NCBI RefSeq assembly: GCF_900496995.4
Contig: NW_024470382.1
Location: forward strand, 620,001-684,000
Length of the DNA stretch: 64,000 bases
From: Aquila chrysaetos chrysaetos
Lineage: Eukaryota > Chordata > Aves > Accipitriformes > Accipitridae
Direction: 5' to 3'
The translations under genes and the position numbers were made by a program. The notes beneath the pieces were generated by a model. That model did no database searches and was not told where the DNA came from. It was given only the letters and a program-made list of their open reading frames with translations. Shown piece by piece: positions 43,660 to 55,629 of the stretch (the first letter of the stretch is position 1; each line of letters opens with the position of its first letter).

Positions 43660-45254
43660 GAGGAAAAATTCTGCACGTTAGTGGGTCCTGTGCACTATTG
43701 GTGATCTCACAGGAGGTCTGACATTGCCAGGAAATGTTCTTTCTCACTTTGTTAGCATCTCCGAACGAGTGAACATCCTGGGGCTGCAATATTTCCTTGG
43801 TTTCAGCAGAAACAAAGGAACCTTGCAAAGCCATTGCAAGTCAATGCACTCTGGAGCCTCTCTTTCTCCTCTCAGCTTTGCTTACACTCTGGGATGGCCG
43901 TAATCCAGTTTTCCCAGTGTCATGGCTTTGCTCCCCCTTCTCGGCCACCTTCACATTTGTGCGCAATTTCTTTTCCGCTCGCCCACGTTCACTCTCTGAG
44001 GCTCACTAGTGCTGCTGCCTGGAGGCTCTCGCTGACCCGTTGGGACAAGCTGTCCCACTGAACAGAACTCAGGAGGCCAGATGGAGAGCACGTGGGGGAG
44101 CGCAGCTCTTTGACCAATCGCTCCTTTGAGCCACACCGACAAAAACCATCCCTGCCTCAGGGAGTGCCACCCGCAGCTCTCCCCCCACAGCCCAGCACCC
44201 ACACCCCGAGGGGACGGAGTCAGGCCCTCTCAGGAGACACCTGAACCTCGCTCTCCCCCTTTGCCTTTTCTCCAGCACGGGCACCGCTTGCACACCCCCG
44301 GTTTTCAGGACTTGTCTCCCACTTATGGCTCCCTGCAAGACTGCTCAGTACCTGGATTCTTCTGAAAAACATCATACATCCCGGCGTGGTGAGCTTCCCT
44401 GGGGCTGGCCATGGGGTGCTCTGCACAGGGGGAGGAGTGCTGGGAGAAGGTGCTCGTACTGCCCAGCAAGGCAGCCTAGAACGATCTCCTGCCTGGCTGC
44501 TGTACCATTCAGTCGCAACTGCAGAGCAGAATTGTGAGAAGACTGGGTTTGAGGTCCGTCCTTTGCGTCATCTGACATGCTCCGAGAAGACCCTCGCGAG
44601 TCAGGCCTCCAAGTCATCCTTAACGGGATCCGCTGTATTTGGCCAGCGTGACTTTAGATGTACTCCAAAGGTGTTCCTCCCCTTTGGTGACAGTCTGCAA
44701 AGCTTAACCCATTTCTTTTTACAGTATTATTAATATTTCGTTATACTCTGTTCCATTTTTAATGCCAGCCTGGTTACCAATACCACATTCCTTCCACTCC
44801 TTCTCCCACCCAGCCCCACTCCAGCTTTCCGCTCATTTATCATCTCCAAGGTCTGGGGTGGGGAACACTGCTCCAGCCCCCCAGCCTCTGCCACCCCATC
44901 AGCCCTCCTTGACATGCTCAGCGCTCGTCGGCCATCCTTTCCAGCACCCCCTTCCCTCTCTGCCCAGTCCATCCTCATTCAGGGCAGCATCCCCAGTCAG
45001 CTCAAGGACAACCCTTCGCATCTCGCGTCCCACCAGCACGTCCCCATTCTGGTGGGTGAAAGCCTTCTTGACAGCCCCAGCTGGGAAACCAGGCTGATGC
45101 TGGGACAAAGGGGTCCCTCACTGGAGCGCAGGTCTCTGACAGCTTCTCTCACAGATCCAGCACTGGTCCCAGCTCTGTGCATTATACCCTGACAGAAACG
45201 GCCAAAACAGCCCAGGATGCACTGCTTTTGGCCAAAATGTTTTTTTTATTTACT
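43660..45254. other. Intergenic or intronic, unassigned
   Basis: No supported exon apart from a candidate 36-nt exon-like piece at about 43,762-43,797 (minus) whose frame meets a stop in the expected phase. 44,760-45,180 is open on both strands without a recognisable product. Confidence 0.45.
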
Positions 45255-48200
45255 CTAAAAAGACTCATCTTCTGAGGTACAGTATCCCTGTTGGAACTGG
45301 TGACAGGGACACCAGAAGGGGTTAGGCTGAGGTGAGTCGAGAGAAATCGAAGTGTCCAGTGAAGAGGTATCGTCGGTGAAAGAGCAGCTGGGACAAGCGG
45401 GCAGAGGTGAGGGGTCTGCGCTCGTGCTCCTGTACAGCTGCGTGAGCTCTGCCACAAAAGGCCATGGTGATGGGCTGGAGCTGTTGTTGAAAGTCCCATT
45501 TTCTTGAGCAACCTCAACTTTTCTTGTTCCTTCTCCTGACTCTGCTTTGCCTTTATCTCTAGTCGGATCTTCACTTTTCCAGGCAGAGTCAGTATCAGCT
45601 TGTCCCAGTGCTGCTTCATCTCCCTGGCTCCTTCTGTAGAAATGGGTTTCAGAAAAGACTACTCATTGATATGAATTAAGAGGCCAGGTAAAAAAATCTT
45701 ACAGCAGAAATCTCAGCAGAGTACTGCCAGCAGCTGCCTTGGCACTCCAGGATACTCTAACTGCAAATACCCCATTGCCAACTGCAGCAATAACTAACTC
45801 TGGGGAAAAGCCAACTCACGGGTCTCTCTTCCTCAGCCGTGAAATGACTATGCAAGATCCAACTAGCCCAGACAGCACCACAGCCAAGGCTACTGCGGTC
45901 ACTGGGATATAGTACTTGTGCAGCAATTCGTGACCAGCAGCCTCAGACCTTCTCCCAGCATCTGCCCCTGCAGGAGAAAAGACAACGCCACACATTACTG
46001 TGCTCTGCGCTATGGATAGCCTCACAGTGTGCTTCACATGCCCAAGAGATTTGTTTTTCAGTGGTTGGTGCCTCTGGCTCTGGTGTCTTAGCGCCAGAGG
46101 ACAAGAAGGATCGCTTAAACTTCTCGGGGAGAAGAGCCCACGTGCCAGCGAGCAGTTGCACCAGCACTACCTGTCTGTTCCTCTGGGCCGCAGGCCAGGG
46201 CTGTGTGCTGGGGACCTGCGGGTCAACCAACGAACGGCACTGCAGGGGTAGAGCAGAAATGCTCCTGTTTTCCCAAGCGGACATCTCCTGAGCACTCCCC
46301 TTCAGGACGTCCCAGAGGCTGAAAGATGGGATCCAGCCCACGGGCTATTGCCTGGCTCCTGCAGTGCCACCTGCTTGTCACCCCCAGCCCCGATGCACAC
46401 GTTGCGGGAAGGCTGGCCCCGGGAGAGCGTGGCGCAGGGCTGGGTTGTAGCCCTCAAATGGCCTCACGCCCAAAAGGGCAAAGTTCCTAAATTCCTGGGA
46501 ACTGGGTGCGGCAGGAGGTGAGCAATCTCTAACCACGTCCAGAGAGGTCTAAGAGCATCTCTCTGGCACGCTGCTGGCAATAACCTCCACACACCAGAGA
46601 CGACAGTCGTCCTCAGAGAGCCACTCCTGGCTTCTTTGACAACACCTTCTCTGCACTAACACTTCCAGGTTTGGCTGCTGACATGACATGCAAGAGCGGG
46701 CTCCGGGGGAAGAGCCTGCAGGCACACAGTGATTCTGACTGGTGACACTGGATGACCACGGGACAGCAATTACCTGGCATGCCATGCTCTTGCATTGCCT
46801 CTCTTTCTTCATTGGAGACTGGCACGGTGTGCCTGCTTCCCTTCTGAAAGGCCTCCTTCTGCACACTCTCACGGTTGGTCTCTGTAGAAAGAAAGCGGGA
46901 CAATTAGAAGCAACCGTTCCTCATCAGGAAGACGATACCTTCACGAGGCGATACTCTCCAAATACATTAATAAAGCTTAGAAACAAAGCCTGGGCTTTGG
47001 GGAGTGCATCTAGTCCAAAGAATGTGACGTTCACAGAGAAAAAATTAAGCACATGACACTTTTCACTCTACCAATACAGACAGCAAAACCTGACCTGCTG
47101 GGAAACAGGAAATTGCACGTGTGATCTTCTTGTTCACATTACATGTACTGCATTTTTGGCAAACTGCAAGATGATGCTAAATTGCTTCCTTCAAAGAGGA
47201 TGGGAAAAAGCCGCAGCCAGCTCAGCTGGCGAAAGAGGCCTTCTGAGAAGCACATCCCACCGTGACAACTCCAGCACACGGGAAGGGGAACAGACACACA
47301 CGGTGGACTGACCCCCAAGCTCTTGCAACCATGTTCTGGGCACTTTCACAAGCGGCAGTGAAGTCCCCCAAAACAAGAGGAAAACCACAGCCAAGTTTTC
47401 TGAAACACAACTAGAAATGGAGAGCTAAACCACCCAAGACTGAATTAACTGAACGATCCACTTAAGGCCGCCTTCAAGGGAGGTGTCCGGCCTCAAGCTG
47501 GGTGTCCGGCTGCGACCCACCCCTGACCCCAAGGTGTCACCGAAAGTCCTCAGACATCAGGGAGAGCAAAGGGGCTGGACCAGGCTGTGAAGCCTGGGCT
47601 GCTCCAAACCCGGCTGGAGGATCAATCCTGCCTGCAGCCCAGGCAAAGCCTGCTGGTCCCAGCGACCGAAATCTGCTTGCGCATCATCTCCACAAGCCAA
47701 GGGCCCTCTCCCCTCCAGCGACTGGCAGGGTGCTGGCCCTCTCATGGCTCATGAGCAATTAGCTCCTCCGCATGTGCCTCACATGCTCCAGGAGCAGCAC
47801 CAACAGTCACAGTCATCCTACCACAGCTATCAGTCTGCAGGCTGAACGTCAATCACAAACAAATGCCTGCAGAATCAGCATCTGCACCTGACTTCCAACA
47901 TTAGGAAAGGGCAGCCAAGACTTCTTGGGACGTCATTCCTGCCTTGAACTTGCCCAGCCGCAAACTGGGCTGTGCATGAGCTGAACAGAAATTCAGCACA
48001 CACTGGTTCCTGACATCTGGATACCAGCATCTGCACAAAGCAGCTCTGACCATTAATGGTACAACTGGGGCAGCAGCTGCCTCTGGGACTCAGCCAGAAC
48101 CACAACGGGTAGCAGACGCTGTGCTGGATCATCTCTGTGGCTCATCGGCCCAGGCAAGGCATGAAATCGAGTGCCATTGCAGCGAGGCTCTGACTGATCC

Positions 48201-50692
48201 CTTCCTGCTGTGCAGGCTACAGCACGTCCACACATGAATCTAAAACCTCAGCTTCCCAAGCTGTACGGTTAACAGAGTGAAATACATTAACCAGGTGCTG
48301 CTTTCTCCAAGTCTTTCAGGATTTCCTTTGGAACTGCAGATATCTTTTGGGAATAGTTCCCTATTTTAGCTTTATACTTTCGTCTTTGAGGACATTAACA
48401 GGAAGTATGAAGGTAAAAGTCACATGAATAAAATATTGAAAATGAGCGCTTATTCTGTCAAGTCAATACAGACTGACTACTCACCCCTGGGATGCCAGCT
48501 GGGATTCAGCCCAGGATTCAGCCACGGAGCTGGAAAAGCCCTCTGTCTGGCCACGTCTGCAACCAAACACCCACGAGAAGTTACCATCACGTGTTCTGAT
48601 CTACATCATCATAACTGAGTAGCAGAACATGCAAGGGGATCACGTAATGACACGGCACGCACATGCAGGTCTGTATTCTCACACCTGCAGAGGCACCTGG
48701 CTGACACTGGGACTTTGAGCTGGCAGCTCTCAAAGAAGTGAAAAGCCATGACGTACCCATGCGACCTGCCTGTGGGTCAGCCCTGAAACCCAGCCAGGAA
48801 GCTGGATAACCATCGCCTGCAGCCACATCTGTAAATGAACATAGGACAGAGCAGCTCCCGTGAAATACTTCCAACATACTTCTTCAGATCTGAATGACAG
48901 TGAATGCAATTCAAACACAGGATTACTCCAGAGCACTCCTCTCTCCCTTCCACTCAGGAGCATCTTGCAAACATTTACCGGGTGCCTGCAGTGGCCACTA
49001 ACCAGGCATGGAACTGTCAGGAGAAAGGACTCCCTGGAGCTCACACCAGCTCCAAGCTCAACCCCGACATGCCCACTGGCTTTGCGGCCAGCCCTAGAAG
49101 CACTGCAGGGGCAGAGAGGCTGGCAAAGACAGCTTAGCAAGGCAGAGCGCCCCGGGGCACATCACTGAGCCAGACCCATTCCCTCTCTGCTCTTCTGCCT
49201 GCCTGAGCATCAGACAAGAAAGTAGTAAGCTAAATTTCACAGGAACAGAAAATTAAAATGTAAATGCTCATTCACTGAAGGGCCTTACCTGTGGGATCAC
49301 CCCAAGGCTCACGGACAGGCTCAAGTTGAGAAGTTAAGTAGCCCCTGTCTCCACGGACAGCTGTAACCAAGCAGAGATGAAAAACGTTCCCATCGCATGT
49401 TGTGTTCTACCTCTTCCGCAGTGACTGGAAGGGGGTCAGGCAACAACACGGGACCCAGACGCGGGCTGAGATGTCCAAAGCTGCAGAGGGACCTGGCTGG
49501 GACCTGGCAGCTTTCAAACCTCTGTCTCCAGCCCATGTGCAACACCCCTCAAGGACCAGATGGACAAACATACGGCCTCTCAGGGCCTTCTCACCAGACC
49601 TCTCACACACACAAAAGGAAGCCCACACTAAAGTGGGAGCGTGTAGCCCCGGAGGAAAAAATGATCATTCACGATTCTTACAGAGAAGAGCCTGCTGGCC
49701 ATTGGAAGGCTGAACTACCACAACAAAACATTAACAGATAACAAACCAAATATTAAAAAATACAAAAGGCCAGTAACAAATGAAGACTGAATACTTCTTA
49801 CCTCTGGGATTCCCCCCCAACCTCAGGAATTCTCCGTCTGTGCACATGTGTGATTTGATTTAACCTCCACCTGTGTGCAACCCTGCTGCAAGTTTCGGGC
49901 GATCCTTGCCATTTTCGAATCTTTAAGTCACAGATTTCATTGTAACAAATTCCATCGAATCACTCTGTTAAACTGGCTGAGGAAGCCAACACCAACAAAC
50001 TGGAGGAAAAAGTGATCGCCCACGCTTCTTGGGGACAAGAGCCTGTGAAAGGCTGCGCCAGCGCTACCCCTGCGTGTTCCTCCGGGCTGGGGACCTGCGG
50101 GTCATCCAAGGGGAGCAGGAATGCTCCCATTTTCCCAAGCGGACGAGTCCTGAGCACGCCCCTCCGGGACGTCCCCGAGGCTGAAGGCCAGACCCACGGC
50201 CCTGGGCACGGCTGCAGCCAGCCCGGGGAGAAGCGCTGCCACGGGCTGTCGCCTGGCTCCTGCAGCACCACTTACTCGCCACCCCCGGCCCAACACACAT
50301 ACTGGGGGCAGACTGGGCTGGGCGGCAGGGAGGGTCCCGCAGGGACTCAGCGCTGGGTTTCTTACCCCGCACCGCCGCTCCCAGCTCCCCTGCTCACCCA
50401 GAAAACGCCCCCGAAGCAGCTGCAGCCCCTCTATGCCTCCCCACAGGGTGTCTGCCTGGCTCGCTCAGCCTGACCCAGCTGCTCTCCCGGACCCAGCCCT
50501 AGCCCCGGCCCCACTGCTGCCCCGCTGAGGTGCGGTGGATGCCACGCTGCCCTGCTCGGAGCTGGGTGCTGGCCCCCTGCCCCCCTGCCTACCTGCTCCC
50601 TGCGCTCGCCTTGGAGCAGCCTGGGCGTCCCAGGCTTGCAGGGCCAGCACGAGGAGGCAGGCGAGGACCACGGCCCCCCAGGCTCGCACCAT
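45255..50692 (-). CDS. Predicted type I membrane protein with 36-nt-modular ectodomain exons (unrecognised)
   Basis: Minus-strand exons: 50,692-50,593 (100 nt); 49,837-49,802 (36); 49,360-49,289 (72); 48,828-48,757 (72); 48,556-48,485 (72); 46,881-46,774 (108); 45,967-45,820 (148); 45,633-45,255 (379, stop TAG). All have AG/GT borders. The inner exons are all phase 1 and open with G-split codons, and the whole frame is open. Exon 1 is a signal peptide (MVRAWGAVVLACLLVLALQA). The 72-nt exons encode 24-residue modules such as VRGDRGYLTSQLEPV and VAAGDGYPASWLGF. The membrane exon reads YYIPVTAVALAVVLSGLVG and then a basic stop-transfer RLRKR. The 127-residue tail is acidic and Ser-rich, ending TSEDESF. 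I know no family with this plan; short repeated exons recall CD99-like genes, but residues do not match. Further exons may be missed in the 1.6-kb intron. Confidence 0.65.
46060..46400. repeat. Duplicated segment shared with 50,000-50,290
   Basis: GGGGACCTGCGGGTCA, CATTTTCCCAAGCGGAC or TGTTTTCCCAAGCGGAC, GAGCAC and GCCTGGCTCCTGCAG recur in the same order in both places, about 3.9 kb apart. It shows that the membrane-protein locus grew by internal duplication. Confidence 0.75.
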
Positions 50693-50942
50693 GCTGCTGC
50701 CGCTGCTGCCACTGCTGCCGCAGCGTTGCCCGCAGCTGGCACAGCACAGCATGTCAAAGCGGGGCTCTGTGACCTCACAGCCCTGTCGGGCCACCCCTTC
50801 CGCCAGGCCTCCCCAGCGCAGCCCCGCTGCCAGGGCATTACTGAATCGGCACACTATGGCATCTCCTGGTTCTACACAAGTGTGGAAGAATCATAGAATC
50901 ATTTAGGTTGGAAAAGACCTTCAAGATCATCGAGTCCAACCA

Positions 50943-53724
50943 TCAACCATGCCCACTAAACCATGTCCTGAAGTACCCCGTCCACTCGCTTTCTGAATAC
51001 CTCCAGGGATGGTGACTCAACCACTTCCCTGGGCAGCCTATTCCAATGTTTGACAACCCTCTCAGTAAAAAATTTTTCCTAATATCTAACCTAAATCTCC
51101 CTTGCCTCAGCTTGAGGCCATTTCCTCTTGTCCTATCTCCAGCCACCTGACAGAAGAGACCAACACCCACCTCACTACAACCCCCTTTCAGGTAGTTGTA
51201 GAGAGCTAGAAGGTCTCCTCTCAGCCTCCTCTTTTCTAGACTAAGCAGCCACAGCTCCCTCAGCCGCTCCTCGTAAGACTTGTGCTCCAGACCCCTCACC
51301 AACTTGGTTGCCCTTCTCTGGACACGCTCCAGCAACTCAATGTCTTTCCTGTAGTGAGGGGCCCAAAACTGAACACAGGACTCGAGGTGCGGCCTCACCA
51401 GCGCTGAGTACAGGGGAACAACCACCTCCCTGCTCCTGCTGGCCACAACGCTATTTCTGATACAGGCTACGATGCCATTGGCCTTCTTGGCCACCTGGGC
51501 ACACTGCTGGCTCATATTCAGCTGGCTGTCAACCAGCACACCCAGGTCTTTCTCTGCCAGGCAGCTTTCCAGCCACTCTTCCCCAAGCCTGTAGCGCTGC
51601 ATGGGGTTGCCGTGACCGAAGTGCAGGACCCGGCACTTGGCCTTGTTGAACTTCATACGATTGGCCTCAGCCCATCGATCCAGCCTGTCCAGATCTCTCT
51701 GTAGAGCCTCCCTACCCTCAAGCAGATCGATCCTGCCTCCCAACTTGGTGTCATCTGCAAACTTGCTGAGGGATGCACTCGATCCCCTCATCCAAATCAT
51801 CGATAAAGATATTAAACAGAACAGGGCCCAACACCGAGCTCTGGGGAACACCACTTGTGACCCGCCGCCAACTGGATTTCACCACAACCCTCTGGGCTTG
51901 GCCATCCAGCCAGTTTTTCACCCAGTGAAGAGTACGCTTATCCAGGCCACGAGACGCCAGTTTCTCAAGGAGTATGCCATGAGAGACACTGTCAAAGGCC
52001 TTGCTGAAGTCAAGGTAGACAACATCCACAGCCTTTCCCTCATCCACTAGGCGGGTCACCTGGGCATAGAAGGAGATCAGGTTGGTCAAGCAGGACCTGC
52101 CTTTCGTAAACCCATGCTGAGTGGGCCTGATCCCCTTCTTATCCTGGACTTGCCATGTGAGTGCTCTCAAGACAAACCGTTCCATAATCTTCCCCGGTAC
52201 CGAGGTCAGGCTGACAGGCCCGTAGTTCCCCAGATCCTCCCTCCGACCCTTCTTATAAATGGGAGTCACATTGGCAAGCCTCCAGTCCTCTGGGACCTCC
52301 CCTGTTGACCAGGAACGCTGATAGATGATAGGGAGTGGCTTGGCAAGGACCTCTGCCAGTTCCCTCAGTACTCTTGGATGGATCCCATCAGGTCCCATAG
52401 ATTTGTGAGTGTCCAGATGGCGTAGTAGGTCCCTAACTATTTCCTCCTGGATTAAGGGGGGTATGTTATGCTCTTCATCCTTACCTTCCAGCTCAAGGGG
52501 TGGAGTACCCTGGGGATAACTGGACTCACTATTAAAGACTGAGGCAAAGAAGGCATTAAGTACCTCGGCCTTTTCCTCATCACTGGTTGCTACGTTCCCT
52601 TCTGTATCCATTAAAGGAAAGATATTCTCCTTGGGATTCTTTCTACTGTTAACATATTTGTAAAAACATTTTTTGTTGACCCTTACGATACTGGCCAGAT
52701 TTAGTTCTAGCTGAGCTTTTGCCTTTCTAATTTTCTCTCTGTATGATCTAACAAGATCCCGGTACTCCTCCCAAGTTGCCCGCCCTTTCCTCCAGAGATG
52801 ATAAACTCTCCTTTTTTTCTTGACTCCTAGCAAAAGCTCCCCGTTCAGCCAGGCCAGTCGTTTTCCTCGGCGGTTCGACTTGCGGCACATGGGAATAGCC
52901 TGGTCCTGAGCCATTAAGATTTCCTTCTTAAAGAACGTCCATCCCTCCTGGACCCCTTTGCCCTTCAGGACCGTCTCCCAAGGGACTCTCTCAACCAGTG
53001 CCTTGAAGAGGCCAAAGTTAGCCCTCTGGAAGTCCATAGCGGTGGTTTTGCTGACCACCTTCCTTGCCTCACCAAGAATTGAGAATTCTATCATTTCAGG
53101 GTCGCTAAGCCCAAGACGGCCTCTGACCATCACACCTCCCACCAGTCCTTCCCTGTTCGTAAACAACAGATCTAGCAAGGCTCCTCCCCTGGTTGGCTCA
53201 CCTACCGGCTGTGTCAGGAAGTTATCTTCCACACACTCCAGGAACCTCCTAGATTGTTTACTCACTGCTGTGTTGTATTTCCAGCAGATGTCTGGAAAGT
53301 TAAAGTCCCCCACGAGAACAAGGGCACACGATTCTGAGACTACTGCCAGCCGCTTGTAGAATGATTCATCCGTCTCTTCAACCTGGTCGGGCGGTCTATA
53401 ACAGACTCCCAGCACAATATCTGTCTTATTGGCTTTCCCTCTCATCCTCAGCCATAAGCACTCCACCTTGTCATCAGAATCGTGTAGCTCTGTACAGTCA
53501 AAACATTCCCTAACATAGAGAGCCACCCCACCACCTCTTCTACCTCGCCTATCCCTTCTGAAGAGCTTGTAGCCACCCATTGCAGCACTCCAGTCATGGG
53601 AGTCATCCCACCAGGTTTCCATGATTGCAACTAAGTCATATCTATCCTGCTGCACGATGCCTTCCAGCTCCTCCTGTTCATTGCCCATGCTGCAGGCGTT
53701 GGCATCCACCCCTAACATCGGCAT
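50943..53724 (-). pseudogene. CR1 ORF2 (endonuclease and reverse transcriptase)
   Basis: Endonuclease motifs: [47 protein letters not shown]. Reverse transcriptase: [51 protein letters not shown] (S replaces the usual G in PQGS), and FADDTKLGG. The frame shifts by one extra T just before the FADD box (about 51,764), so EGIEC is followed by an off-frame end while the rest, LSKFADD onward, continues in the frame of 51,854-50,943. Otherwise open over nearly 900 codons. Confidence 0.92.
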
Positions 53725-53780
53725 GCTGCCCCCAGGCTCCTCTCTGGTGCACCTAGTTTTATCCCTTACCCCCTTCGAAC

Positions 53781-55077
53781 CTAGTTTAAAGCTCTTTCTG
53801 TGAGCCCTGCCATCTCATGAGCAAGGATTCTTTTACCCCTTTGAGACAGCTGGACACCATCTGTCGCTAGCAAGACCGGTGCTGTGTAAACCTCCCCATG
53901 ATCAAGAAATCCAAAATTCCACCGATGGCACCAGCCTCTGAGCCACGTATTAACCAGGTGTCTTTTCCTGTTCCTTTCAGTGTATTTCCCTGCCACTGAA
54001 GGGATTGAGGAAAACACTACCTGTGCTCCCAATCTTTCTACTAATCGTCCCAGTGCCCTGAAGTCCCTTTTGATTGCCTTTGGATTTCTCTCTGCAATCT
54101 CATCACTGCCAACCTGCACAACCAGCGACGGGTAATAATCAGAGGTCCAAACCAGACCAGGGAGTTCCCTGGTAATGTCTTTTACCCGGGCCCCAGGGAG
54201 GCAGCAGACTTCCCTGTGGGATGGGTCAGGTCTGCATATTGGGCCCTCTGTCCCCCTCAAAAGGGAATCGCCTACGACAATTACCCTCCTTTTTCTTTTT
54301 TCAGAGGATGTGAGAATGCGTGGGGCTGCGTGACTGGGCCTAGGCACCTCCCTAGATAGGACGTCATCTACACCCCTGATCTTCACTGGCCTGGTCCTTA
54401 AGTTCCAGAGCCCCATACCTGTTGCGTAGGGGCATCTGGGAAGGTGAGGGAGACCGGGAGCGGATTCGCCTGCCTCCCCGAGCAGGGACCTGTATCCATT
54501 CCTCTCCATCTCTTAGGTCCCCTCCTGCTTGGTGGCTAGAGGGCAGGGGAACCTCCACTTCTTGTGGAGCCTCCATCTGCTGCCTCTGCCTCAGGGATGG
54601 TGGGGTGTGGGCCCACCAATCTATCTCCCTCTCACACTCCCTGATGCTCCTCAACCTTTCCACTTCCTCCTTCAGCTCTGCCACCAGGCTGAGCAGATCA
54701 TCCTCCTGGTCACGCCTCACACAAGAGGTGCTGCCGCTGCCCTCCGACATCAGTGGTAGACTCAGGCACTCCCCGCAGCCAGAGACCTGGACAGCCGCAC
54801 GTTTACATGGGAGCTCTGTCTGCGTCGCCACGTTTTTCCCAACAATGGCTTTCACCCGAGTGGCAGCCATACCTGGGTCTCCCTCTGGGCCGACACCCAC
54901 CACTTGAGTAGCCTTCTCGAGCTGGGAAGAGGGGGGGCTGCGCCCTACCTGCACTCCCTGCCTGTGCGAACTGCCGCGCCACCGCCCTTTTCTGCCGCGC
55001 CACGCCCTGTTCGCCGCGCTCCCTGGTCGCTGGCGCTCCTTAGGGCCGTTCAAATCTCCTGCGATTGGCCCTGGCAA
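53781..55077 (-). pseudogene. CR1 ORF1 (nucleic-acid-binding and esterase protein)
   Basis: The first part (55,077-54,364) holds a coiled-coil-like segment (DDLLSLVAELKEEVERLRS). The second part (54,509-53,781) holds an SGNH-hydrolase/esterase domain with VIVVGDSLLRGTE, VVQVGSDEIAERN, and [16 protein letters not shown], ending ERALN. In CR1 these form one protein. Here they lie in different frames that overlap around 54,364-54,450, so one frameshift separates them. The esterase half itself is open. Confidence 0.85.
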
Positions 55078-55230
55078 CGCCCACGCCGTGTCAGCCCCTC
55101 TCGCCAGAGCCGCCGGCTCTGCACGGGTCCCTCCGCTCTTCCCCGGCGCTCCTGGGCCTCGGGAACCCCCCAGTCTGCCTCAATCTAGCGCTTAGCCGCC
55201 GACTTACCGTTGCATCTGCTGGCCTCGCCG

Positions 55231-55629
55231 CTGACTGAATGAAGAAGCAGCAGTGGAGGAGGGCGGACCTATCTGGGGAGGCAGCACAGCGTCTAGGAGC
55301 GCACAGGCACTCAGGTCTTGCTTCCCAGAAATCAGTCAAGACCAAGAGCTCCACAGGAAGACTGCATAAAAAAGCCAACTGCAAGTGCTTTTACTTGCTA
55401 CCAACTCCTGTGCAGCGTCCCGAGGAGCAAGAAGCGCAGAACAAGAAACCTTCCTTCAAGTGAAGGCCCGCAGCCTGCTGTTTGAGCCAGAGGCAGAGAG
55501 CACCAGCTGAGAACAACCTCTGCTTTAACTACACCTAGCTCTGCCACCTACACAAGGAGACCAGCTCCTAATGATCCCTAGCCCTAAAACCACAGATCTT
55601 CCCTAGGGCAATGCTAAGGAAATACCAGA
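55231..55629. other. No recognisable gene
   Basis: Unique-looking sequence between CR1 and the purine array. Confidence 0.5.

Larger units (their letters stand above)
50885..55230 (-). mobile_element. Near full-length CR1 LINE
   Basis: The 3' end at 50,885-50,905 shows CR1-type ATTCTATGATTC repeats. The 5' end near 55,230 is a CpG-rich leader. About 4.35 kb, close to the full length of CR1. ORF1 (55,077-53,781) and ORF2 (53,724-50,943) are described separately. Only two reading-frame shifts are evident, so it is a fairly young copy. It lies just outside the first exon of the membrane-protein gene, in the same orientation. Confidence 0.95.

Noticed and set aside
54422-54907. 161-codon plus-strand frame within CR1
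   Set aside because: Antisense shadow of CR1 ORF1.
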